From: Sulfitobacter geojensis | Lineage (GTDB): Bacteria; Pseudomonadota; Alphaproteobacteria; Rhodobacterales; Rhodobacteraceae | Reading direction: 5' to 3' | NCBI RefSeq assembly: GCF_000622325.1 | Contig: NZ_JASE01000005.1 | Coordinates: 2,170,001-2,234,000, forward strand | DNA length: 64,000 bases | In this document: positions 37,171-45,707 of the stretch, piece by piece | Layout of the letters: every line of letters begins with the position of its first letter | Position numbering within the stretch: position 1 is the first letter of the stretch | Program-made: the position numbers and the translations under genes | Notes under the pieces: model-generated | Told to the model about the DNA's origin: nothing | Seen by the model: the letters and a program-made list of their open reading frames with translations, nothing else | The model's database searches: none

Positions 37171-40100
37171 ATGACCAGTCCAAGCAAAATCACCCTGTCC
37201 GGCGTGCCCGAAGGCTTTGACGCCCGCGCAATCCTTAACGAAGTGGACCGCAGCCAAGTGGTGGTTCACGTCGCGCGCGACGACAAACGCATGGCGGCGA
37301 TGCAGGCGGCATTGGGGTTCTTTGCCCCCGATGTGCCGGTTGTCACCTTTCCGGGGTGGGACTGTCTGCCCTATGACCGCGTGTCGCCCAACGCGGATAT
37401 TTCCGCGCAGCGCATGGCGACACTGGCGGGGCTTGTTCACGGGATGCCGCCCAAATTTGTTCTGCTGACCACGCTTAACGCCGCAACCCAGCGCGTGCCC
37501 GCACGGTCCGTTCTGCGCGATGCCGCGTTTTCAGCGCAGGTCGGGGCGCGGATTGACGAAAAGGCGCTGCGCGAATTTCTGGTACGCATGGGGTTTGTGC
37601 AAAGCCCGACCGTGATGGAGCCCGGCGATTATGCGGTGCGCGGCGGGATCATCGACATCTACCCCCCCGGCGATCTGGGGCCCGTACGTCTTGATCTGTT
37701 CGGCGATGTGCTGGACGGGGCGCGCCGGTTTGATCCGGCGACCCAACGCACCACCGAAAAACTTGAACTGGTCGAACTGGCCCCTGTGTCCGAAGTGATC
37801 CTTGACGAGGCCGCCATCACGCGGTTTCGCCAGAACTACCGGATCGAATTTGGCGCGGCAGGCACTGATGATCCGCTCTACGAGGCGATCTCGGCGGGAC
37901 GCAAACATCAGGGGGCCGAACATTGGCTCGCGTTTTTCCATGCTGAAATGGAAACCCTTTTCGACTATCTGCCCGACGCGACGATCACGCTGGATGATCA
38001 GGTCACAGCCAGCCGACTGGCGCGTTGGGAAAGCATTGAAGATCAATATGAAACCCGCAAAATCGCGATGGCGAACCGTTCCAAGATGGACAGCGTTTAC
38101 AAGCCTGCGCCGCCCCAGGGGCTGTATCTGACCGACGAGGCATGGTTGCTGGCAACGGCAGACCACCGCTTGGTGCAGATGAACCCGTTGCCGCAACCAA
38201 CGGGTCCAAATGTATTGGATGCGGGTGCACGGATAGGGCGTGATTTTGCGCCTGAACGTCAACAGGAATCTATCAGCCTTTTCGGGGCTTTGGCAGACCA
38301 CCTTAAAGCAAAGCTTCAAGAGGGTCCGGTGTTGATCGCCAGCTACTCTGAAGGTGCGCGCGAACGCTTGACCGGCTTGATCGAAGATGAAGGACTGGCC
38401 GAAGCAATTCCGATCCCTTCCGCCAAGAGGCTGGGCAAACGCGGGCTGCATCTTGCCGTCTGGGCGCTTGAACACGGGTTCGAGGCCCCTTGGGAAGACG
38501 GCACACTGACGGTCATTTCCGAACAGGACGTGCTGGGCGACCGGTTGATCCGTGCGCCCAAACGCAAGAAACGTGCGGCGAATTTCCTGACCGAAACCCA
38601 AAGCCTGACACCGGGCGATCTGGTAGTGCATGTCGATCATGGTATTGGCCGCTATCTGGGCATGGAGGTGATCACAGCAGCAGGTGCCGCGCATGAATGT
38701 CTGCTGCTGGAATATGCCGAGAATTCAAAGCTGTATCTGCCGGTAGAAAACATCGAGCTGCTGTCAAAATACGGTCACGAAGAGGGGCTGCTGGACAAAC
38801 TCGGCGGCGGCGCGTGGCAGTCGAAAAAGGCCAAACTGAAAGAGCGCATTCGCGAGATGGCGGACAAGTTGATCCGCATCGCCGCCGAGCGCGCGCTGCG
38901 CCGTGCGCCGGTGCTCGATCCTCCTCCGGGCATGTGGGACGCGTTTTCGGCGCGTTTTCCGTATCAGGAGACCGACGACCAGCTGCGCGCCATTTCCGAT
39001 GTGATTGAGGATCTGACCAGCGGGAATCCGATGGACCGGCTGGTGTGCGGTGACGTGGGTTTCGGCAAAACCGAAGTGGCGATGCGCGCCGCCTTTGTTG
39101 CGGCGATGTCGGGTGTGCAGGTCGCGGTAATTGCGCCTACGACATTGCTGGCGCGCCAACATTTCAAAAGCTTTGCCGAGCGCTTTCGCGGGTTCCCGAT
39201 CGAAGTCCGCCAGCTAAGCCGGTTCGTCCCCGCGAAAGAGGCCGCGGCAACGAAAGAGGGCATGGCTAAAGGTACCGTTGATATTGTCATCGGCACCCAT
39301 GCGCTGCTGGCCAAGGGCATCAAGTTTATGAACCTTGGTCTGCTGGTGATCGACGAGGAACAGCATTTCGGCGTACAGCATAAGGAGCGGTTGAAATCCC
39401 TGCGTACAGATATCCATGTGCTCACCCTGACCGCCACACCGATCCCCCGGACCTTGCAGCTGTCGTTGACCGGTGTGCGTGACCTCAGCATCATCGGGAC
39501 GCCGCCGGTCGACCGCCTGGCGATCCGGACCTACGTCAGCGAATTCGACGCCGTCACCCTGCGCGAAGCCTTGCTGCGGGAACACTATCGTGGCGGGCAG
39601 AGCTTTTATGTTGTGCCGCGCATCAGTGACCTGCCCGAAATCGAAGCATTCCTGAAAGACCAGTTGCCGGAGCTGACATATGTTGTGGCCCACGGCCAAA
39701 TGGCCGCTGGCGAGCTCGATGACCGGATGAACGCCTTTTATGACGGGAAGTTCGATATTCTGCTGGCGACAACGATTGTTGAATCCGGTCTGGATATTCC
39801 CACAGCCAACACCATGATCGTGCACCGCGCCGATATGTTCGGGCTGGCGCAGCTTTATCAAATCAGGGGTCGCGTGGGCCGCTCAAAGACCCGTGCTTAT
39901 GCCTATCTGACAACCAAACCACGTGAGAAACTGACGCCACTCGCCGAAAAACGGCTGCGGGTGTTGGGGTCGCTCGACACATTGGGCGCGGGATTTACGC
40001 TGGCCTCACAGGACATGGACATTCGCGGTGCCGGCAATCTTCTGGGCGAGGAACAGTCCGGCCAGATGCGCGATGTCGGTTTTGAAATGTACCAATCCAT

Positions 40101-40653
40101 GCTGGAGGAGGCGATTGCCAAGATCCGGTCGGGCCAGATGGAAGGGCTGTCCGAAGCGGACGACCAATGGGCACCGCAAATCAATCTTGGCGTGCCTGTG
40201 CTAATCCCGGAAACCTATGTGCCTGACCTCGACGTGCGATTGGGGTTGTACCGGCGTCTGTCGGGTCTGAGTACCAAGGTCGAATTGGAAGGCTATGCCG
40301 CAGAGCTCATTGACCGTTTCGGGAAGTTGCCCAAGGAAGTGAACACCCTGATGTTGGTGGTTCGGATCAAGGCCATGTGCAAACGCGCTGGCATTGCCAA
40401 GTTGGATGGTGGCCCGAAAGGGGCGACGATCCAGTTTCACAACGACAAATTTGCCTCTCCCGAGGGGCTGGTCGCGTTTATTCAGGACCAGCGCGGTCTG
40501 GCCAAGGTGCGCGACAATAAGATCGTGGTGAAACGGGATTGGAAAACCGACGCCGACAAGATCAAAGGTGCCTTCGCGATTGCCCGCGATCTGGCAGAAC
40601 ATGTGATTGCCAAGGAAAAAGCGAGCAAGGGCAAGAAGTCCGCGGGCGCCTAA
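37171..40653 (+). CDS. mfd: Transcription-repair coupling factor Mfd
   Basis: 1160 residues. Mfd removes RNA polymerase stalled at DNA lesions and recruits UvrA. Domains in order: UvrB-like N-terminal region (about 1-450), CarD-like RNA polymerase-interaction domain (LTPGDLVVHVDHGIGRYLGM, about 478-545), helicase domains with Walker A CGDVGFGKTEVA and VIDEEQHFG, and the C-terminal TRCF domain. RecG-like motif GRVGRSKTRAYAYL closes the second helicase lobe. Length and order are normal. Confidence 0.98.
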   Translation: MTSPSKITLSGVPEGFDARAILNEVDRSQVVVHVARDDKRMAAMQAALGFFAPDVPVVTFPGWDCLPYDRVSPNADISAQRMATLAGLVHGMPPKFVLLTTLNAATQRVPARSVLRDAAFSAQVGARIDEKALREFLVRMGFVQSPTVMEPGDYAVRGGIIDIYPPGDLGPVRLDLFGDVLDGARRFDPATQRTTEKLELVELAPVSEVILDEAAITRFRQNYRIEFGAAGTDDPLYEAISAGRKHQGAEHWLAFFHAEMETLFDYLPDATITLDDQVTASRLARWESIEDQYETRKIAMANRSKMDSVYKPAPPQGLYLTDEAWLLATADHRLVQMNPLPQPTGPNVLDAGARIGRDFAPERQQESISLFGALADHLKAKLQEGPVLIASYSEGARERLTGLIEDEGLAEAIPIPSAKRLGKRGLHLAVWALEHGFEAPWEDGTLTVISEQDVLGDRLIRAPKRKKRAANFLTETQSLTPGDLVVHVDHGIGRYLGMEVITAAGAAHECLLLEYAENSKLYLPVENIELLSKYGHEEGLLDKLGGGAWQSKKAKLKERIREMADKLIRIAAERALRRAPVLDPPPGMWDAFSARFPYQETDDQLRAISDVIEDLTSGNPMDRLVCGDVGFGKTEVAMRAAFVAAMSGVQVAVIAPTTLLARQHFKSFAERFRGFPIEVRQLSRFVPAKEAAATKEGMAKGTVDIVIGTHALLAKGIKFMNLGLLVIDEEQHFGVQHKERLKSLRTDIHVLTLTATPIPRTLQLSLTGVRDLSIIGTPPVDRLAIRTYVSEFDAVTLREALLREHYRGGQSFYVVPRISDLPEIEAFLKDQLPELTYVVAHGQMAAGELDDRMNAFYDGKFDILLATTIVESGLDIPTANTMIVHRADMFGLAQLYQIRGRVGRSKTRAYAYLTTKPREKLTPLAEKRLRVLGSLDTLGAGFTLASQDMDIRGAGNLLGEEQSGQMRDVGFEMYQSMLEEAIAKIRSGQMEGLSEADDQWAPQINLGVPVLIPETYVPDLDVRLGLYRRLSGLSTKVELEGYAAELIDRFGKLPKEVNTLMLVVRIKAMCKRAGIAKLDGGPKGATIQFHNDKFASPEGLVAFIQDQRGLAKVRDNKIVVKRDWKTDADKIKGAFAIARDLAEHVIAKEKASKGKKSAGA

Positions 40654-40659
40654 GTGTGA

Positions 40660-41907
40660 TTACGGATCGGTTTTGGGCACTTCGGCGGCGCGCGACGGGT
40701 TTTCCACTCGATCAAGATAGCGCATCAACACGAAACCGACCGTCGCCATTACCAGCATGGACGCAACCAGTGGCTGTATCGTCCCATTGAACATCAAGCC
40801 GACCGGAGAGGCCAGCGCCGCACCGATCACGGTCGAAATGGCCGCGATAGCCGAGGCTGCGATCCCTGCGATATGGCCGACAGGCTCCATCGCGATGGCG
40901 TTCAGATTTCCAAGCGTCAATCCCGCCTGAAAGAACAGACAGGTCTGGAACATAAGGAACGCCGCAAAACCGTAGGGTTCCGGCAGGTCGCCGAGGCCAA
41001 AAGCCAACATCGACAAAGACAATAAAATCTGGACAGCAAGTGTTACCGTGACCAAGCGGCGCATACCGAAGCGCCCCACCAAGACCGCATTTAGCAGGCT
41101 TGCGCTGCCAGCAATCAACGCAACGACGCAGAACCAATAGGGAAAGCTTTCCGCGCGGTCATAGACTTCGTAATAGATCGGCTGAACCAGCATCAGCATC
41201 GAAAACAACATCGCCATGGCCAGCGATTGAACAAGGATCGAAATGCGTACGGAAGGGTAGGAAAACAGCTCCTTTAGCGCGGCAGTCAGCAAGGAGACGC
41301 GCAAGGGACGGCGGTTTTCGACGGCAAGGGTTTCGGGCATCCTCAGGCCCATCCAGCTTACTGAAAACAATGAGAAAAGAATAAAGGCAATGAAGATTCC
41401 GCGCCAGCCAAAGCCGGTGATGATGAACGAGCCTAACAAGGGGGCAACGGCCGGTATCAACGTGAATATCATCATTACAATGGAAACGATCTTGGCCATA
41501 TCGCGACCGGAATAGAGGTCACGCACAATGGCCACTGATACAATCCGTGGTCCGGCAGCGCCAAACCCCTGAAACAGGCGTGCGATCAACATGACCTCCA
41601 CCGAGGAACTGGCCCAAGCGACGCCAGCCGAAACCACATAAAGCGTGGCACCGGCGTAGATCACCCGTTTTCGGCCAAAACTGTCGGACAAGGGACCCGC
41701 GATAAATGTGCCAACCCCCATGCCAAAAACAAAAAAGGTCAGGATCAATGCCGCGCGGTGGGGCATGTCCGGCGACAGCTCTGCACCGATGGCCGGCAGG
41801 GCCGGCAACATCGCATCTATCGAGAATGCGATGGTCGCGAACATCATCGCGATCAAAGCTACAAATTCTGTTCGGCTCAAGGCGAACGGTTGGGATGTGG
41901 GTGGCAA
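40660..41907 (-). CDS. Bcr/CflA-type MFS drug efflux transporter
   Basis: 415 residues with twelve membrane segments. The MFS motif A is GPLSDSFGRKRVIYAG after helix 2, and DAMLPALPAIGAEL in helix 1 is typical of the Bcr/CflA family, which exports drugs such as bicyclomycin. The TTG start at 41907 has GGAG seven bases upstream; an internal ATG pair at residues 21-22 would cut into helix 1. It converges on mfd with a six-base gap. Substrate is unknown. Confidence 0.9.
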   Translation of the reverse strand: MPPTSQPFALSRTEFVALIAMMFATIAFSIDAMLPALPAIGAELSPDMPHRAALILTFFVFGMGVGTFIAGPLSDSFGRKRVIYAGATLYVVSAGVAWASSSVEVMLIARLFQGFGAAGPRIVSVAIVRDLYSGRDMAKIVSIVMMIFTLIPAVAPLLGSFIITGFGWRGIFIAFILFSLFSVSWMGLRMPETLAVENRRPLRVSLLTAALKELFSYPSVRISILVQSLAMAMLFSMLMLVQPIYYEVYDRAESFPYWFCVVALIAGSASLLNAVLVGRFGMRRLVTVTLAVQILLSLSMLAFGLGDLPEPYGFAAFLMFQTCLFFQAGLTLGNLNAIAMEPVGHIAGIAASAIAAISTVIGAALASPVGLMFNGTIQPLVASMLVMATVGFVLMRYLDRVENPSRAAEVPKTDP

Positions 41908-42025
41908 AACTCGGCTCCGCTGCGACTGTCACAGCAACGGTGACGCGACTTGGCGTCAGGGGTAACCGATGGTTGAAGTGTTAACAATGCCCATAGACCA
42001 AAAACCGCCCCTCAGGGCAAAAAAA

Positions 42026-42421
42026 TCACGAAAACTTGACAAATTCACGAATTTTCCGGGGTGCGAGGCGCGGCAAGTACACGATTTGTGCAATATCCTG
42101 CAAATGATCAAGCTGTCCGTATTGATATTTACCCAACACAATCGCCGACACGTTGTAGTTTACAATGTCTGTCCGTTTTTGATTGGGGTCGGTTTCTGCA
42201 ATGACGCGAGACACAAACCGGCAGCTTTCCAACATGGCGCGACGCTCTTCGAAACTGCGCGCGCAGGGATAGCCACTTTGCGCCGCCAACGCGTCAGAGG
42301 CGCAGCCGACAATCAATTCATGCCCCATTGCGCTGATCTGACGTAAAAACCGCAGATGATCCTGATGGAGCATGTCAAACCGCCCATAGGTCAGCATCAC
42401 GCGGGCGGGTCGCCCCCTCAT
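42026..42421 (-). CDS. Cytidylyltransferase-like protein with a variant HxGH motif
   Basis: 131 residues, a nucleotidyltransferase fold like glycerol-3-phosphate cytidylyltransferase (TagD). The N-terminal TYGRFDMLHQDHLRFL aligns with the family TxGxFDLxHxGH, but the catalytic HxGH reads HQDH, so glycine is replaced by aspartate. SFEERRAMLESCRFV is typical of the next helix. The usual C-terminal RTxGISST motif is not visible; the protein ends LAPRKIREFVKFS. It may be a poorly active or non-canonical enzyme. An upstream 64-codon frame overlaps its start by four bases. Confidence 0.8.
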   Translation of the reverse strand: MRGRPARVMLTYGRFDMLHQDHLRFLRQISAMGHELIVGCASDALAAQSGYPCARSFEERRAMLESCRFVSRVIAETDPNQKRTDIVNYNVSAIVLGKYQYGQLDHLQDIAQIVYLPRLAPRKIREFVKFS

Positions 42422-42612
42422 AGCGCCGGTTTCCGGGCAGGGGTGACATAAGCACCGCCAACTTCGTTGCGCCAGATCGCTTTTACGCCGCCTGCTGTGG
42501 CCTGTACCGCCAGTTGCGCAATACAGCGCAGCGGGCCGGAGCGCCAGTCACATGAGATTTGAGATACCCGTATAGAAGCCACCGGAAACGGTGCCGTGTG
42601 TTGTTCTGCCAT
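42418..42612 (-). CDS. Doubtful 64-residue ORF coupled to the cytidylyltransferase-like gene
   Basis: This frame begins MAEQHTAPFPVASIRV and ends with TGA overlapping the next ATG by four bases (ATGA). Codon use looks coding-like only in its second half (SCDWRSGPLRCIAQLAV onward). A second frame (42548-42700, MSGYSFAKRAALAYDSNIRG) covers the preceding stretch, so the two may be halves of one frameshifted gene. No family was recognised. Confidence 0.3.
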   Translation of the reverse strand: MAEQHTAPFPVASIRVSQISCDWRSGPLRCIAQLAVQATAGGVKAIWRNEVGGAYVTPARKPAL

Positions 42613-42748
42613 TTGCCCATTCGCCCAATTGTCGGGGTCTTTTGCCCCTTATATTGGAATCGTAGGCCAGTGCGGCCCGCTTGGCAAAGGAATACCCCGA
42701 CATAACCTCCAAGCTGTGGCGTGTTTGCCATACTGGCAAAAGGGCGGG
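42422..42748. other. Region of 327 bases with only doubtful coding frames and a hairpin
   Basis: Apart from the two overlapping minus-strand frames described for 42418-42700, no gene is visible. A perfect inverted repeat TTTGCCA-TAC-TGGCAAA lies at 42724-42740, eight bases before the 3' end of the DsbA-family gene (minus strand). It could be an operator or a transcript-end stem. No T-tract follows on either strand. Confidence 0.5.
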
Positions 42749-43390
42749 TTATTGCGCGCCTGTCAGTTCGGCAATGACATTGGCCCAAAGTTCTGGCGGC
42801 TGCGCGCCCGGCACGGCGTGTTGATTTCCCACGATAAAGGTCGGCACCGACGAGATCCCCATCTTGCGGCTATGCGCATCGCGATCGCGTATGGCTTGGA
42901 CGTCTTCGTCGGTGTCCAGCAGGCGGGTCACCACAGCGGCGTCCATTTCGATCCCATCAGCGATGTCGGCCAGCACTTCGGCATCCCCGATATCACGGGC
43001 ATCGACGAAATAGGCTTGGAACAGGGCCGCGACCGCGGCGGTCTGGCGCCCCTCGATCCCCGCCCAATGGATCAAACGGTGCGCGTTCAATGTGTTGGGC
43101 GTGCGCTGCATCGCTTCAAAGTTGATCTTGAGGCCGGCTTTTTCTGCATGTTCGACCACGGGCGCATAGGCGCGCACGGCCCCTTCCTTGCCGCCGAATT
43201 TGCCTTCCAGATAGGCGCGACGGTCCATGCCTTGCGCTGGCATATCAGGGTTCAGCTGAAATGGATGCCATTCGATGACAAAGGGGTGGTTGGGATGGTC
43301 TGCAAGGGCCACATCCAGATGCGCCTTGCCGATATAACACCAAGGGCAAATCGGGTCGGACATGATGTCGAGTTTGATGGTCTGGGTCAT
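42749..43390 (-). CDS. DsbA-family oxidoreductase (FrnE-like)
   Basis: 213 residues without a signal peptide, so probably cytoplasmic. The thioredoxin-fold redox motif CPWC is at residues 15-18 (SDPICPWCYIGKAHL). A helical insertion follows, and the cis-proline strand is GISSVPTFIVGNQHAVPGAQP. This layout is that of FrnE/2-hydroxychromene-2-carboxylate isomerase relatives, which reduce or isomerise small substrates. Its ATG overlaps the acyl-CoA ligase stop (ATGA), suggesting both act on the same pathway or stress. Confidence 0.92.
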   Translation of the reverse strand: MTQTIKLDIMSDPICPWCYIGKAHLDVALADHPNHPFVIEWHPFQLNPDMPAQGMDRRAYLEGKFGGKEGAVRAYAPVVEHAEKAGLKINFEAMQRTPNTLNAHRLIHWAGIEGRQTAAVAALFQAYFVDARDIGDAEVLADIADGIEMDAAVVTRLLDTDEDVQAIRDRDAHSRKMGISSVPTFIVGNQHAVPGAQPPELWANVIAELTGAQ

Positions 43391-44886
43391 TTCTTTTGGG
43401 CCTCGAAGCTGTCGCGCAACTGGCGGCGCAGGATTTTGCCGTTGCCGCTGGTGGGCAGGGCGTCGACATGAACGTATAGACGTGGCTGTTTATAGCGCGC
43501 CAGATTTGCGGTGGCAAAATCGGTCAGGGTGTATTCCTTGATCGGCGCGGCGGCGGTGTAAAAGGCGGCAATCACGCGGGTGTTCTTTTTGATCTCGACC
43601 TCTGTGACACCGATGCCCGTAACGCCGGGGATGGCAAGCAGGGTTTCTTCAACCTCCAAAGGCGATACACGAAAGCCGCCGGCATTCATCATGTCGTCGG
43701 TGCGCCCCAGATAGGTGATCTGACCGTCCTCATCCATCATCCCCTGATCACCGGTCAAAAACCAGTCGCCGTCGAATTTGGACTTGGTCAGCTTTTTGTC
43801 GTTCAGATAGCCCAGCATCAGCCCCGCATCGGTACGGTGAATGGCAATGGTGCCCGGGGTGTTGGTGCGCGCAGGCCCTTTCGGGCCAAGGATCGCAACC
43901 TTCCGCCCCGGTTGCGCCGTGCCAATGGCCCCGTCTTTGGCCGGTGTGCTCGGGCTGCCGGAGATAAAGGTGGAACATTCCGACATACCAAAGGCTTCAT
44001 AAACCGGCGTATCGGTGTTTTCTTCCCAAGCCTCGCGCACAGCCGCTGTCATCTTTTCACCAGCACTTAATCCGTGACGCAGATGGGGCAGATAGAGCGG
44101 CGACAGATCACGCATCATCTGGCGATAAACACCGGGGGCGGCTGCAAAAATTGTAGCCTCGTGTGTGGCGATCAGATCCGGCAGCGCTGTGGGCGACGTA
44201 CCCGCAGCAGGGATCAGCGCCGTCGCCCCAACCGTCCAAGGGTCCATCAACCCTGTGCCCAGCGTGTAGGTCCAGTTAAACGCCCCCGCATGCAGCAGAC
44301 GGTCATCCGGCGTCAGCCCGTACCAGCCCTCAAACATCATCCGTCTGGCCAGAATGGCGCGATGGGCATGCATCACCGCTGTGGGTTTGCCCGATGTGCC
44401 AGAGGTATAGATGATATAGCCAAGCCGCTCGGGATCGCCCATGTGAAACGCAGCGGGCGGCAACGCACGCATGGCACGTAGGGCCGCAAGATCGATGATC
44501 CGCGCGTGATCGGGGCAGGGCACGTCAATATCGTGCAGGATTGCGGCGGGTTTCAGGGTCGGGATGATCTTGGCCACTTCGCCTGCGGTCAGGGCCGCCG
44601 CCGTCGGCACAGGCACCAGACCCGCTGCAAGCGCGCCAAGATAGGCAATCGGGAAATCAGGCGTATTGCCAAGGCGCATCAGCACGATGTCACCGGCCGT
44701 GAGCCCCGCGTCCAGCAAACCCGTTGCGGTGCCGCGCACAGCGGCAATCAGCTGGGCATAAGTCCAGTCTTCGCGCGCCTCGCCAGACAGCAGCGACAGG
44801 GCCACCTTGTCGGGCAGGGCAGCGCCTGCTGCCAAAACATAGGCGGCAAGGTTAAAAGAGGTCGCGGGATCAGCGGCTTTTGTCAT
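43387..44886 (-). CDS. AMP-dependent acyl-CoA synthetase/ligase
   Basis: 499 residues of the ANL superfamily. Motifs include the P-loop-like YIIYTSGTSGKPTAVMHAHRA, the YEAFGMSECSTF segment, the hinge region WFLTGDQGMMDEDGQITYLGRTDDMMNAGGFRVSP, and the catalytic lysine near the end (SGNGKILRRQLR). It would activate a carboxylic acid, aromatic or short-chain, as CoA thioester; the benzoate-CoA ligase-like length suggests an aromatic or branched substrate, but this is not certain. An XRE-cupin regulator is divergent 64 bases away and may control it. Confidence 0.92.
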   Translation of the reverse strand: MTKAADPATSFNLAAYVLAAGAALPDKVALSLLSGEAREDWTYAQLIAAVRGTATGLLDAGLTAGDIVLMRLGNTPDFPIAYLGALAAGLVPVPTAAALTAGEVAKIIPTLKPAAILHDIDVPCPDHARIIDLAALRAMRALPPAAFHMGDPERLGYIIYTSGTSGKPTAVMHAHRAILARRMMFEGWYGLTPDDRLLHAGAFNWTYTLGTGLMDPWTVGATALIPAAGTSPTALPDLIATHEATIFAAAPGVYRQMMRDLSPLYLPHLRHGLSAGEKMTAAVREAWEENTDTPVYEAFGMSECSTFISGSPSTPAKDGAIGTAQPGRKVAILGPKGPARTNTPGTIAIHRTDAGLMLGYLNDKKLTKSKFDGDWFLTGDQGMMDEDGQITYLGRTDDMMNAGGFRVSPLEVEETLLAIPGVTGIGVTEVEIKKNTRVIAAFYTAAAPIKEYTLTDFATANLARYKQPRLYVHVDALPTSGNGKILRRQLRDSFEAQKK

Positions 44887-44950
44887 AAAGACGCGCTAGC
44901 CCAACACGCGATCCGTTGCAAGGCACAGGGCCGCACGATATAGGGAGGGG

Positions 44951-45574
44951 ATGAGTGAAGACACCACGCCCTCCCTGATCCGCATTGCCCGCGAAAGCGG
45001 CGAAAGCGATACCGCACCACCCGTCGATTTAGGCGTCCGCGTGCGTGAATTACGCAAAGCGCGCGGCTGGACACTGGAGCAGGCCGCAGGGCAGGCCGGT
45101 CTGGCGCGTTCCACTCTGAGCAAGATCGAAAACGGTCAGATGTCGCCCACTTACGACGCCTTGAAAAAGCTCGCTGTGGGTTTGGAAATCTCTGTCCCAC
45201 AGTTGTTTACCCCGCCCGCTGCCGAAAAAATTAACGGCAGGATGGCGGTGACCAAATCAGGCGAAGGGGCCGCCAAGGCGACTGTCACGTATGAACACGA
45301 ACTTCTGGCCGACACGCTGCGCAAAAAGCAGATGTTGCCCTATCGCGCGCGGATCAGAGCCCGCTCGATGGAGGAATTTGACGGGTGGGTGCGCCACGAC
45401 GGCGAGGAATTTCTCTATGTGTTGACCGGTGTGGTTCAGCTGTTCACAGAGTTTTACGAGCCGGTTGAATTGCGTCGCGGCGACAGCGCCTATTACGACG
45501 GGACGATGGGGCACAACGTGGTGTCCACCAGTGCCGAGGATGCGACAATTCTTTGGGTCACTTCGCTGATCTAA
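44951..45574 (+). CDS. XRE-family regulator with cupin domain
   Basis: 207 residues. An N-terminal HTH_3 domain (about residues 27-85: VRELRKARGWTLEQAAGQAGLARSTLSKIENGQMSPTYDALKKLA) is followed by a C-terminal cupin_2 domain (about 130-205: RHDGEEFLYVLTGVVQLFTEFYEPVELRRGDSAYYDGTMGHNV). Such proteins bind a small ligand in the cupin and repress adjacent transport or catabolic genes. Strong ribosome site GGGAGGGG lies directly upstream. The divergent acyl-CoA ligase and DsbA-like genes are the likely targets (inferred). Confidence 0.92.
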   Translation: MSEDTTPSLIRIARESGESDTAPPVDLGVRVRELRKARGWTLEQAAGQAGLARSTLSKIENGQMSPTYDALKKLAVGLEISVPQLFTPPAAEKINGRMAVTKSGEGAAKATVTYEHELLADTLRKKQMLPYRARIRARSMEEFDGWVRHDGEEFLYVLTGVVQLFTEFYEPVELRRGDSAYYDGTMGHNVVSTSAEDATILWVTSLI

Positions 45575-45707
45575 CGCGGCTACCTCTCTGCCCAAGCGGG
45601 TCGCACGATTATGGATCAGACTGAGGTTTGGTAGCGTGTCCGATATTTCTTGAGGTTTCTGCTCTGCACGATATTTGCGCGATTAGGCCCCTTGGTGTTT
45701 CTTGGTT

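Noticed and set aside
42483..42788. 101-residue minus-strand frame across the gap before the DsbA-family gene
   Set aside because: Composition is Arg/Gln/Thr-rich with no family match, and it overlaps two other candidate frames; no support as a gene.
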